Positions 1 through 7,812 are shown, counted from the stretch's first letter. The stretch is 10,601 nt of DNA from Erysipelothrix sp. (GCA_012512495.1 JAAZEC010000189.1:1-10601), one strand, 5' to 3'. Program-made: numbers and translations. Notes: generated by a model not told the origin, from the sequence alone.

Positions 1-1180
1 CCGTCCTGAAAGCATCAATAGCTTCCTGATACACTTCACTAATCGATGTTGCGAAAATACGCGCATCATAAGGTTTAACAGTCGTACGTGTTGCCAACTT
101 GATTTGATCTTTCTTAGCTGAGTGAAGATGTGTAAAATAGGTGACTTTGTTGATAAGTGTCTCCTCATCTTCAAACAGATAGCCTGTCTCATCCTCATAC
201 AGCAGGTCCACAAGGACACTCATATCGCTAGCGAATATCGGTAGTCCACACGCCATCGCTTCAATATAGGTCAAACCTTGGGTCTCTGTGAGCGAAGCTG
301 AAACAAACGCATCAGCACTGTGATAGTAACCAGCAATCTGCGAATTCTCAATCCGGTCAGTACAAATAATCTGATTGGTAAGCCCACGCTCGCTAATCCA
401 TTGCTTGGTGCCTTCCAAATCGGGACCACTGCCCACAATCAACAAGTACAGTTCGTGATCGGCAGATACGAGCTTCTCAAAGGCATTCAGAATGAGCTGG
501 ATATTCTTTTCTTCAGCGATTCTACCAACGAAGATAAAGACGTTGGCCTCTTCACTGATATTGTAGTTATGACGAATCACTTTTCTTTGATGGGCCAATA
601 GGTCCGAATCATCGAATCGTTGTAGATCGATACCCGTGGGAATCACATGCATTGGCCGTTGAATGCCATAGCGTGTCAACATGCTTTTCGTTTTCTGGGA
701 TGGGGTAATGAGAATACTCGCTGGATTTGAAAGCATCTTAGAGAGGGTTGCGACGGCCTTCTTGGCAACCTTGTCAAACGTCTTCGAGTTAAAGAAGTTG
801 ACGTAGTGCGTGTAGTCCTCGTAAGTCGTATGGTAGGTATAAACCAATGGAATGTCTAACATACGAGCGACGATTCGCGCGAAAATGCCGACACCAAATT
901 CGGTATGAACATGAATGACATCGAGATTCATGCCTTTGATGATTTCGTAGGCAGTGAAGTTCATGGGACCTGACAGATTATAGTCAAACAAAAACTTCAG
1001 TTCAATGCCTGGCAAGGATAGGATGTTGTTTTCGTACTTTAATGACAACAACGATGAGTGGTTGGTCACAACAAACACCTCATGGCCCATTTCGACTAAA
1101 CCTTGACGAAGTGTTTCTACCGATGTGACAACCCCATTAATGTCGGGTAAATAAGTATCACTAAATAATGCAACTCTCAT
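1..1180 (-). CDS. GT4 glycosyltransferase, probable 1,2-diacylglycerol 3-glucosyltransferase (C-terminus cut by window edge)
   Basis: The frame is open from the ATG at 1178-1180 to base 1, giving 393 residues without a stop; the end lies outside the window. It is a GT-B fold, retaining GT4 enzyme. The N-terminus starts MRVALFSDTYLPDINGV, the glycine-containing loop typical of diacylglycerol glucosyltransferases such as A. laidlawii alMGS and Listeria LafA. Further landmarks are HVHTEFG (90-96), the YTYHTTYEDYTHYV acceptor-side segment (114-127), FVGRIAEEKN with the phosphate-binding R220 and K225, and the EX7E motif in TETQGLTYIEAMACG (E299, E307). No signal peptide or membrane segment is seen, so it probably acts as a peripheral membrane enzyme adding glucose from UDP-glucose to diacylglycerol. 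GGAGAG lies 6 nt before the start, and the upstream gene ends only 2 bp away, so translation is probably coupled. The class is secure; the exact acceptor and sugar are inferred. A near-complete length suggests few residues are missing. Confidence 0.9.
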   Translation of the reverse strand, partial: MRVALFSDTYLPDINGVVTSVETLRQGLVEMGHEVFVVTNHSSLLSLKYENNILSLPGIELKFLFDYNLSGPMNFTAYEIIKGMNLDVIHVHTEFGVGIFARIVARMLDIPLVYTYHTTYEDYTHYVNFFNSKTFDKVAKKAVATLSKMLSNPASILITPSQKTKSMLTRYGIQRPMHVIPTGIDLQRFDDSDLLAHQRKVIRHNYNISEEANVFIFVGRIAEEKNIQLILNAFEKLVSADHELYLLIVGSGPDLEGTKQWISERGLTNQIICTDRIENSQIAGYYHSADAFVSASLTETQGLTYIEAMACGLPIFASDMSVLVDLLYEDETGYLFEDEETLINKVTYFTHLHSAKKDQIKLATRTTVKPYDARIFATSISEVYQEAIDAFRT

Positions 1181-1182
1181 TG

Positions 1183-2214
1183 TTAACTCTCCAATCGTTG
1201 TATTTGATATCTCCTAGTCAAAAATAGGACTAATCCCCCTAGAACTAAGACGAAGTAGAACGTGATGAAGCGCCAGACCAGCATCACAGATAGTATACCA
1301 CTCCCCATCAACGGAGCAAAGACCGTGACGAAAGTGATTTCGGTTCCACCAGATGCTCCTGGAACTGGGATAAAGGCATTGACCATCGATACAAAGGCTG
1401 TAAGGCAGATGACATCAACGATCCGGCTAGCATCGAGTTCAATATTGAGTGTCAAGATGACAAAGTATGGAATAGAGTAGTAGACAATAAAACGCATAAC
1501 ATTAATCAGAACAGCTTTTACGAGTAGTTTCTTGTTATTTTCGATTAACTTGGAGGACTCATGAAAATAATCAACCTGGTTATTGATCTTGTCAATCGAC
1601 TTTTGTGGATCTTTGATGATCTTGATTTTGTGTAAAAACTTTATGACAGAGTTGACGACAATGTAGTGGAACTTCTTTGATTTATAGAGAAGAATCAAAG
1701 CGGCCATGAGGACCACGTTGACTAAAAAGCCGGCTAGAACCACGTAGAAAACGGGTGATCCGTTTTTGAAATAGTCAGAAAACTTAAGGATGAACAACAA
1801 AGACACGAAACCAATCATGGTGCACTGGTAGATAATGAAATCTAGGTACAGAATAGATGCCGTTTGACTTGTTTTTAATCCGTATTTCTTGAAGGGTGTT
1901 ACTTGGAAAATCTGACCACCTGAAGCGGAAGGTGTAATGGCTGAGCCAAAAGCACCAATCAAAGCCAGAATAAAGCCTCTAGTTGTTGTAAAGCTTGATA
2001 TGAACAAGTTTGAATAGAGCTTAAAGAGGTAACCTCCTAAGTAATAGTATAAAAGTATCAGGGCGATACAGAAATAGGCCCATTGAACATTGGCTGATCG
2101 CAGCTGTGTGACAATGCCTTCAAAGTCTTCATTCAGTGAGAAATATAAGACCAGGACTCCTATTACTAACAGTAAAGCAACATTAAACAAAGGACTTTTG
2201 ATTAAACGTTTCAT
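1183..2214 (-). CDS. Flippase-like / lysylphosphatidylglycerol-synthase TM-domain family membrane protein (UPF0104 type)
   Basis: This 343-residue polytopic membrane protein has about eight hydrophobic segments spread over its full length. It carries the two marks of the UPF0104/LPG-synthase-TM family: SAITPSASGGQIFQVTPF in the first half and AFIPVPGASGGTEITFV near the end, each a small-residue loop beside a helix. There is no C-terminal aminoacyltransferase domain, so it is not a complete MprF. Members without that domain are commonly considered lipid transporters or flippases, but the substrate here is unknown. It starts at the ATG at 2212-2214, with AGAGG 5 nt upstream, and is followed after 2 bp by a glycolipid-type glycosyltransferase in the same operon. 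The pairing suggests a role in handling or translocating the glycolipid (inference from context). The family is clear; the substrate is not. Confidence 0.88.
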   Translation of the reverse strand: MKRLIKSPLFNVALLLVIGVLVLYFSLNEDFEGIVTQLRSANVQWAYFCIALILLYYYLGGYLFKLYSNLFISSFTTTRGFILALIGAFGSAITPSASGGQIFQVTPFKKYGLKTSQTASILYLDFIIYQCTMIGFVSLLFILKFSDYFKNGSPVFYVVLAGFLVNVVLMAALILLYKSKKFHYIVVNSVIKFLHKIKIIKDPQKSIDKINNQVDYFHESSKLIENNKKLLVKAVLINVMRFIVYYSIPYFVILTLNIELDASRIVDVICLTAFVSMVNAFIPVPGASGGTEITFVTVFAPLMGSGILSVMLVWRFITFYFVLVLGGLVLFLTRRYQIQRLES

Positions 2215-2237
2215 AATATCCTCTTTTCGTCTTTTAA

Positions 2238-2266
2238 AGTATAGATTGTCTTTAAGTTTTTAGCAA
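2238..2266 (-). promoter_or_regulatory. Predicted sigma-A promoter for the flippase-like/GT operon
   Basis: Read on the minus strand, TTGCTA (2261-2266, 4 of 6 to TTGACA), a 17-nt spacer and TATACT (2238-2243, 5 of 6 to TATAAT) precede the start codon at 2214. The start of transcription would be near 2231, leaving a leader of about 17 nt that contains the AGAGG ribosome binding site. It lies just downstream of the nifJ terminator, so the two-gene operon probably has its own promoter. Confidence 0.6.
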
Positions 2267-2276
2267 GCAGTCCAGT

Positions 2277-2304
2277 AAAAGAGCTGCCATGCTAGGCAGC
2301 TCTT
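2277..2304 (-). terminator. nifJ: Intrinsic terminator of nifJ
   Basis: On the minus strand a perfect 10-bp stem, AAGAGCTGCC pairing with GGCAGCTCTT around the 6-nt loop TAGCAT, starts 10 nt after the nifJ stop codon. The U-tract is short: the stem's last two T plus two more (2277-2278), then ACTGG. Termination may therefore be incomplete, with some read-through into the operon below. There is no T-run on the plus strand, so it works in one direction. Confidence 0.8.
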
Positions 2305-2314
2305 AAGTGACCTG

Positions 2315-5300
2315 TTATTCTTTTCCGGCTAAGCGAAGGAGTCTCTTATAACGCTTCTCAGCATCATGTGCTGATTGAGTCAAGAGTGCATCCGCGTTGT
2401 CTGGATTAACAGTTGTTAACTGATTGTAACGGCGTTCCGTTAAGACAAAGTCGCGGAACTTCGTAAAGTCTGGTGCCTTGCTGTCAATAGTAAGTGGGTT
2501 CTCTTCGTTATCAGGGTTGAAGCGGTAAAGTGTAACATAACCACATTCGACTGCACGTTTTTGTGAGAACTGGTGATTGCTTAAGCCACCCTTGATACCA
2601 TGTTCAACACATGGGGAGTAGGCAATGACCACGGAAGGTCCCTTGTAAGCTTCTGCTTCTTTGAGTGCCTTAATCGTTTGAACACGGTTAGCTCCCATTG
2701 AGATTGAAGCCACATAGACGTGACCGTAAGTCATAGCAATTTGACCAAGATCCTTCTTCGCTGTCAACTTACCAGCTGCTGCGAATTTCGCAATTTGAGC
2801 TGCTTGTGAAGACTTGGAAGCTTGACCACCGGTGTTGGAATAGACTTCAGTATCGAGAATCAGGATATTTACATCAAGATTGTTTGCGATAACGTGGTCT
2901 AGACCGCCGTATCCGATATCATAGGACCAACCATCTCCACCAATAATCCATACTGATTTGGAGACAAGGTCGCGTTTGAGCTTGAGTAGTTCCTTGATTT
3001 CTTCATCTTGTGATGCTTCAACTTGAGCAACAAGTTCAGAAGTAAGGGCACGCTCTTCATCGCGAAGGCCTTTGACCTCAAGATACTTAGTTAGAACTGC
3101 TTTAAGCTCAGGTTCAACGGTATCACGTTCTAAGGCATCGGCTGCAATTTGAACGATCTTTTCGTCTTTAATAATTTGAGCAGCTTTCATACCAAAGCCG
3201 TATTCAGCGTTATCTTCGAAGAGTGAGTTTGCCCAAGCGACACCTTCACCATTCTTGTCTTGAACCATTGGTGTTCCAGGTACGGAACCACAATAGATTG
3301 AAGAACAACCAGTCGCATTAGCAATTAGCATATCACGACCGAATAATTGAGTTGCTAGGCGGTAGTATGGTGTTTCACCACAACCAGCACAAGCGCCTGA
3401 TACTTCGAAGTATGGCATTAGGAATTGGGATCCCTTAATTGAATCGGTTGGGAAGAATTCTGACTTGTATCTAACATCCTTGAATAGGTAGTTAGCAAGT
3501 GGAGCATACTGTAATTGAGGCTTGATGTCTTCCATAACAAGTGCCTTCTTACCGGCCTTACCTGGGCATTCGACTGAACAGAGTGAGCAGCCTACGCAGT
3601 TATCAGGTGAGACTTGGACACGGTAGTGCAAGTGGTCAACACCTCGACCTACTGGTTTGATGGTTGTAAATTCCATTGGGGCATTTGCTACTTCAGCATC
3701 GTCCAAGAGGAACGTACGGATAGTAGCGTGTGGGCAAACGAAGGAACAGAATCCACATTGGATACAGTTCTCAGGATGCCAGACAGGTACTTGTGTCGCA
3801 ATAGCACGGTGTTCATTGAATGAGACCGAGTTTTTATGTGAACCATCAAGTAGACCATTGTTCATGAATGTTGAGACTGGAAGGTTGTATCCTTCAAGTG
3901 AGTTGATAGGATCAACAAACTCGTCAAAGTACTCGTCGCCAGTAGTGGCACGCAGACGTCCAGTTTGAAGTTGAGACCATTCTGATTTAACTGGTATTTC
4001 ATAGAGGCCTTCTTTACCTTCGTCAATGGCTAGGTGATTCAGTTTAACAACTTCTTCGCCCTTACTGCCATAAGAATGAGTTGCCTCTTCCTTCATGAAT
4101 TGTAAAGCTTTTTCGTAAGGAATAATGTTTTCATTGAGCGCAAAGAATGAGGATTGGAGAATCGTGTTCGTGTGACGTCCCATTCCGATTTCTTCGGCAA
4201 TCTTTGTTGCATCGATGATAAAGAATTTAGCTTCTTTGTCTGCTAGTTGCTTCTTCACGCGATTCGGAATACGATCTTCAATCTCTTCTGGAGTAAAGGT
4301 TGTGTTCAATAAGAACGTGCCACCCTTCTTAAGGTTTTGAATCATGTCGTAGCGAATCAGGTAAGAATCCAATGAGCAAGAAATGAAGTCGGCATTCTTA
4401 ACATAATAAGTTGATTTAATTGGTGAATCACCGAAACGCAAGTAGGAACGAGTAGCTCCGCCGGCTTTCTTTGAGTCATAAGCAAAATAAGCTTGTGAAT
4501 AAAGATCGGTGTGGTTACCAATGATCTTGATTGAGTTTTTGTTTGCTGATACGGTACCATCGGAACCTAGGCCATAGAAAATTGCTGAGGAATAGTTGTG
4601 TTTAACACTAAATTCTTTATCAGCTGGCAAGGATAGATGAGTCACATCGTCATTGATTGAAATAGTGAATCCGTCGAATGGATTGTCTGAATCCAAATGA
4701 TCATAGACTACTTTCAAATCTTCTGGCTGAGTATCCTTAGAGGATAGACCATAACGGCCGCCAATAATCATTTCGATGTTCTTATAACCGCTAAGTACCT
4801 TGTAAGTATCGAGGAACAGAGGCTCACGAGCTCCCATTTCCTTGGTACGATCCAAGACTGCGATTTTCTTAACTGTATCTGGAATAACATTCTTCAGATA
4901 CTTTTCTGAGAAAGGACGATAGAGATGAACCTTAACCATACCAACCTTCTCACCAGCTTCATTGAGTGCATCAATGACTTCTGATAAAGTTTCAGTTACT
5001 GAGCCCATCGCTACAATAACCTTGGTTGCTTCAGGATGTCCGTAATAAACGAAAGGTTTGTAGGTACGTCCTGTCAGTTCACTTACTTGTTCCATGTAGT
5101 CTGCGACAATGTCTTCGACCGCAGCATAGTGAAGGTTTTGTGCCTCACGTGCTTGGAAGTAAATGTCATCATTTTCAGCGACACCACGTGTCGTTGGATT
5201 GGTATGTGGATTTAGTGCTTTGTTTCTGAAGTTTTCAAGCGCATCCACGTCAATCATTTCTTTGACTGCATCCAAATCGATTTCTTCAACTTTTTGAATT

Positions 5301-5842
5301 TCGTGTGAAGTTCTGAAGCCATCGAAGAAGTGCATGACAGGTGCTGCTGCTTTAATTGCCACTAAGTGTGAGACAGCCGCTAAGTCCATTGCCTCTTGAA
5401 CAGAGTGTGATGAAATCATGGTTGCTCCAGTTTGGCGGCAAGCATAGATATCTTGGTGATCCCCGAAAATTGACAAAGAGCGAGTTGCAAGTGATCTAGC
5501 TGCGACGTGTAAGACACCTGGCAGTAACTCACCAACCCACTTGTAAATGTTAGGAATCATTAGTAATAAGCCTTGTGAAGAAGTAAAGCTTGTTGATAAT
5601 ACGCCAGCCTGTAGCCCACCGTGAACAGTTCCTGCTGCCCCCGCTTCAGATTGCATTTCAACAACTTTTACTCGTTGGTTCCAAAAGTTCTTTCGACCTT
5701 GCGCTGACCAAGCGTCTACCATTTCTGACATTGGAGATGAAGGCGTTATGGGATAAATTGCTGATAATTCAGTAAAAGCATACGCGACGTGTGATGCTGC
5801 TGTGTTACCATCAATAGTCATATAATTCTTAGCTTTAGCCAT
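2315..5842 (-). CDS. nifJ: Pyruvate:ferredoxin (flavodoxin) oxidoreductase, single-chain homodimer type
   Basis: This 1175-residue protein has the usual full length for the fused one-chain enzyme. It oxidises pyruvate with CoA to acetyl-CoA and CO2 and passes two electrons to ferredoxin or flavodoxin, in the cytoplasm. The N-terminal pyruvate-binding domain carries YPITPSSPMSE (30-40). Two ferredoxin-type [4Fe-4S] motifs follow: CIQCGFCSFVC (C693, C696, C699, C703) and CVGCSLCSVEC (C749, C752, C755, C759). The C-terminal thiamine-diphosphate domain has the ligands of the proximal cluster in CAGCGETPYY (C818, C821) and in SPCVEHG (C1078), plus GDGWSYDIGYGG and EVYSNTGGQ (about 967-1003), the Mg/ThDP-binding motif. 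All expected cofactor residues are present, so it looks active. The start is set by AAGGAGG 7 nt before ATG. No ferredoxin or flavodoxin gene lies next to it, so the electron acceptor must be encoded elsewhere. It is monocistronic, between its own promoter and terminator. Confidence 0.97.
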   Translation of the reverse strand: MAKAKNYMTIDGNTAASHVAYAFTELSAIYPITPSSPMSEMVDAWSAQGRKNFWNQRVKVVEMQSEAGAAGTVHGGLQAGVLSTSFTSSQGLLLMIPNIYKWVGELLPGVLHVAARSLATRSLSIFGDHQDIYACRQTGATMISSHSVQEAMDLAAVSHLVAIKAAAPVMHFFDGFRTSHEIQKVEEIDLDAVKEMIDVDALENFRNKALNPHTNPTTRGVAENDDIYFQAREAQNLHYAAVEDIVADYMEQVSELTGRTYKPFVYYGHPEATKVIVAMGSVTETLSEVIDALNEAGEKVGMVKVHLYRPFSEKYLKNVIPDTVKKIAVLDRTKEMGAREPLFLDTYKVLSGYKNIEMIIGGRYGLSSKDTQPEDLKVVYDHLDSDNPFDGFTISINDDVTHLSLPADKEFSVKHNYSSAIFYGLGSDGTVSANKNSIKIIGNHTDLYSQAYFAYDSKKAGGATRSYLRFGDSPIKSTYYVKNADFISCSLDSYLIRYDMIQNLKKGGTFLLNTTFTPEEIEDRIPNRVKKQLADKEAKFFIIDATKIAEEIGMGRHTNTILQSSFFALNENIIPYEKALQFMKEEATHSYGSKGEEVVKLNHLAIDEGKEGLYEIPVKSEWSQLQTGRLRATTGDEYFDEFVDPINSLEGYNLPVSTFMNNGLLDGSHKNSVSFNEHRAIATQVPVWHPENCIQCGFCSFVCPHATIRTFLLDDAEVANAPMEFTTIKPVGRGVDHLHYRVQVSPDNCVGCSLCSVECPGKAGKKALVMEDIKPQLQYAPLANYLFKDVRYKSEFFPTDSIKGSQFLMPYFEVSGACAGCGETPYYRLATQLFGRDMLIANATGCSSIYCGSVPGTPMVQDKNGEGVAWANSLFEDNAEYGFGMKAAQIIKDEKIVQIAADALERDTVEPELKAVLTKYLEVKGLRDEERALTSELVAQVEASQDEEIKELLKLKRDLVSKSVWIIGGDGWSYDIGYGGLDHVIANNLDVNILILDTEVYSNTGGQASKSSQAAQIAKFAAAGKLTAKKDLGQIAMTYGHVYVASISMGANRVQTIKALKEAEAYKGPSVVIAYSPCVEHGIKGGLSNHQFSQKRAVECGYVTLYRFNPDNEENPLTIDSKAPDFTKFRDFVLTERRYNQLTTVNPDNADALLTQSAHDAEKRYKRLLRLAGKE

Positions 5843-5849
5843 TGGTATT

Positions 5850-5903
5850 CCTCCTTATTAATCTAACCTCTTACATTATAAGACAAATAACGTGATTTTA
5901 CCA
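5850..5903 (-). promoter_or_regulatory. nifJ: nifJ promoter and ribosome binding site
   Basis: On the minus strand a perfect TATAAT (5875-5880) stands 17 nt below a weak -35, TGGTAA (5898-5903, 3 of 6). Transcription would start near 5868, giving a leader of about 26 nt that includes the strong AAGGAGG site (5850-5856), 7 nt from the ATG. The poor -35 overlaps the left arm of the inverted repeat at 5896-5939, which would suit an activated or otherwise regulated promoter (inference). Confidence 0.6.
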
Positions 5904-5939
5904 TACGATTTACGAAATTCACACCTGAAATCGGTAAAA
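5896..5939. repeat. Imperfect inverted repeat between divergent nifJ and glycosyltransferase promoters
   Basis: TTTTAC (5896-5901) and CGATTT (5906-5911) are the reverse complements of GTAAAA (5934-5939) and AAATCG (5928-5933). The arms thus match over 12 bp except for a 4-base CATA insertion in the left arm, and they are separated by 16 bp. The left arm covers the presumed nifJ -35, while the right arm ends 13 bp before the presumed -35 of the plus-strand gene. It could be an operator, but the one-sided insertion makes a simple dimer site less likely, and chance cannot be excluded. Confidence 0.35.
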
Positions 5940-5952
5940 GTGACTTAATGTC

Positions 5953-5981
5953 AAGACATCTGCAATGTTAAATAGTATAAT
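5953..5981 (+). promoter_or_regulatory. Predicted promoter of the second glycosyltransferase gene
   Basis: A perfect TATAAT (5976-5981) lies 17 nt after AAGACA (5953-5958, 4 of 6 to TTGACA). Transcription is expected near 5988. This helps decide the gene start: the GGAG at 5982-5985 before the ATG at 5991 would not be in the message, whereas AAGGAGG at 5997-6003 before the ATG at 6015 would be. Confidence 0.6.
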
Positions 5982-6014
5982 GGAGAAAATATGGCCAAGG
6001 AGGACTTTAAATTA

Positions 6015-7376
6015 ATGAAGAAACTGAAGATAAACATGTTATCAAGAGGTCAAGATGTCAAGGGACAAGGCGTCGGTTCAGCCTTCTATGAACTGGTGGA
6101 TCTCCTCAAGGAATACGCTGGTGAGACCCTAGATATTACGGTTAACGAATCAGGCGATCGTGACATTGACCACTATCATACGATCGATCCAGGTAACTAT
6201 TTACGCTTAAAGGTTGATAATAAAATCACGGTCATGTATTGTCATTTCCTACCCGAAACCCTCGAAGGATCGATAAGTTTACCTAAACCAGCCTTTGATA
6301 TCTTTGCGATGTATTTCCTTGATTTCTATAAATCAGCTGACTATTTAGTGGTTGTTAACCCAATCTTTATCGATGAGTTAGTCAAATATGATATCCCTCG
6401 TAATAACATTGTTTACATTCCTAACTATGTCTCCAAGAAAGATTTCTATGTACAAAGTGATGAGATCAAGCTTGCGACACGAAAGAAGTATGGGGTTGCT
6501 GAGGATGCTTTCGTGGTCCTAGGCGTTGGCCAGGTCCAGACGCGTAAGGGTGTCGTTTCCTTTGTTGAAGTTGCCAAGCGATCACCCGAAATGACCTTTG
6601 TGTGGGCTGGTGGTTTCAGCTTCGGTGCTATTACCGATGGCTATCAGGAACTTAAGGCGATTGTTGAAAATCCACCTAGCAATGTCATCTTCACGGATAT
6701 TGTTCCTCGTGAGGAAATGAATTCAATCTTCAACATGGCTGATGTGCTCTTTATGCCCTCTTACAATGAGTTATTCCCGATGGCTATCCTTGAGGCGGTC
6801 AATACGGAGACACCACTCTTACTTCGTAACCTTGAGCTCTATGAGGACATTTTGTTTAACTATTTGAGTGGTGATAATGATGATGATTTTGTGTACTTCC
6901 TGAATAAGTTGAAGAATTCAGATAAGTTCTATGAACAGGTTACGAATTACTCCATTGAAATTTCTAAGTTCTACTCGAAAGAACACGTGGGCCAACAGTG
7001 GATTGACTTCTATCAAAGAATCTATCAGGAACAGATGAATCACGAGATTTCGATGTTCTGGGAGACCAAGTATTTCGAGAAGCTGCGCTCGGGCAAAGCG
7101 ACGGCAATCGTGGATGGTTCACAAAGTGCCAAAGCACCGCTTGGAAACATCACGCCTGGTGATAAACTGCTAGTTACTTCTTTTAATAATCGAAAACTTA
7201 AGGCGACAGTGAAAGAGGTCTTCTATCACGAGAATACGGATGATGAAGCGCACCTCGATTTCCTTCTAAACTACCAAGGGATCCTAAAACTTGATGCTTC
7301 ACAAATAAAAAAGTATGCCAATCGGACATACTTACAGATCGTAGAAATCAGTGAGATTGAAGATCTATCGATTTAG
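6015..7376 (+). CDS. GT4 glycosyltransferase, LafB/CpoA-like (probable glycolipid second-sugar transferase), with extra ASCH-like C-terminal domain
   Basis: The product is 453 residues from the ATG at 6015, chosen because AAGGAGG lies 11 nt upstream and family members begin near MKINMLS; an in-frame ATG at 5991 would add 8 residues. The N-terminal GT-B half has KGQGVGSAF (about 16-24). The C-terminal half has VVLGVGQVQTRKGV, with R and K for nucleotide-sugar phosphates, and EX7E in SYNELFPMAILEA (E252, E260). This matches retaining GT4 enzymes of the LafB/CpoA kind, which add a second sugar to monoglucosyl-diacylglycerol; that role is inferred from N-terminal likeness and from the first-sugar enzyme and flippase-like protein across nifJ. 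Those relatives are about 340 residues, so the tail of about 105 residues (from about 7040) is extra. The tail reads like a small ASCH-type beta-barrel: FEKLRSGKATAIV, then NITPGDKLLVTSF and LKATVKEVFY. No terminator is seen after the stop, and the end overlaps the convergent gene by 12 bp. Confidence 0.87.
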   Translation: MKKLKINMLSRGQDVKGQGVGSAFYELVDLLKEYAGETLDITVNESGDRDIDHYHTIDPGNYLRLKVDNKITVMYCHFLPETLEGSISLPKPAFDIFAMYFLDFYKSADYLVVVNPIFIDELVKYDIPRNNIVYIPNYVSKKDFYVQSDEIKLATRKKYGVAEDAFVVLGVGQVQTRKGVVSFVEVAKRSPEMTFVWAGGFSFGAITDGYQELKAIVENPPSNVIFTDIVPREEMNSIFNMADVLFMPSYNELFPMAILEAVNTETPLLLRNLELYEDILFNYLSGDNDDDFVYFLNKLKNSDKFYEQVTNYSIEISKFYSKEHVGQQWIDFYQRIYQEQMNHEISMFWETKYFEKLRSGKATAIVDGSQSAKAPLGNITPGDKLLVTSFNNRKLKATVKEVFYHENTDDEAHLDFLLNYQGILKLDASQIKKYANRTYLQIVEISEIEDLSI

Positions 7377-7796
7377 CTGATGGAAGGTGTAAGCTAGTCT
7401 CAGGATTAGTGCTAGCGAGAACGCGCTGACGAGAATCAGTGGGTCAATGTAATTGTATAAAAGAATAGGCATGACAAATTCATACCATTTGTAGTTCAAC
7501 TCATTTCTGATGACGAGCATCTTCAACCGATCGATTGATTCGTTGATGGTGCTTTTTTTCAATCGTTTCGTGAACTCGTATTGAAGAAACACTTGTAACA
7601 CAAACAACATCAGAATGCCGATTCCGACCGGATAGAAAAAGGATTCTTCCCGATAAGGCAGTAATAGTAGAATTAAGTAAAACGATAACATGACGACAAT
7701 GCTCAAGATCATACAGAAGATACTGTATTTCGTGCGATCCGTTTGAACGTCTGTAGCGTCATTGTTCAGGTTGTAGGTACTAAAGTAGTTATTCAT
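7365..7796 (-). CDS. Small membrane protein of unknown function
   Basis: This 143-residue protein belongs to no family I can name. It has a polar N-terminus of about 22 residues and hydrophobic segments at about 24-47 and 54-75. A charged stretch follows (about 76-102, with KRLKK and several E and D). A longer hydrophobic region at about 105-138 could hold one or two helices, so three or four membrane spans are likely. No signal-peptide cleavage site or catalytic motif is apparent. Support for a real gene comes from its start: ATG at 7794-7796 preceded by AAGGGG 6 nt upstream and by a -10-like TATAAC. It also fills the space between two well-supported genes. Its 3' end overlaps the convergent glycosyltransferase by 12 bp, and its start is 31 bp from divergent mutY. 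No function can be assigned. Confidence 0.7.
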   Translation of the reverse strand: MNNYFSTYNLNNDATDVQTDRTKYSIFCMILSIVVMLSFYLILLLLPYREESFFYPVGIGILMLFVLQVFLQYEFTKRLKKSTINESIDRLKMLVIRNELNYKWYEFVMPILLYNYIDPLILVSAFSLALILRLAYTFHQLNR

Positions 7797-7812
7797 TGGT
7801 GTCCCCTTCTTA

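Noticed and set aside
320..601. Plus-strand open frame of 93 codons
   Set aside because: It lies antisense to the well-supported GT4 gene at 1-1180, has no ribosome binding site and gives no recognisable motif.
3657..3968. Plus-strand open frame of 103 codons inside nifJ
   Set aside because: It is antisense to the iron-sulfur cluster region of nifJ, whose cysteine motifs explain the coding signal; no start signal is seen.
5908..5926. Possible Rex (redox) operator near TTCACA upstream of nifJ
   Set aside because: Only one half resembles TTGTGAA-N4-TTCACAA; the other half at the right spacing (GATTTAC) does not match.
7392..7424. GCTAG/CTAGC inverted repeat after the glycosyltransferase stop as a terminator
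   Set aside because: The stem is only 5 bp around a long loop, and no T-run follows on either strand.
7554..7560. Run of seven A on the minus strand (T7 on plus) as a frameshift site or terminator
   Set aside because: The reading frame does not fit a -1 slippery heptamer, no convincing hairpin precedes the T-run on plus, and the frame of the membrane protein continues normally.
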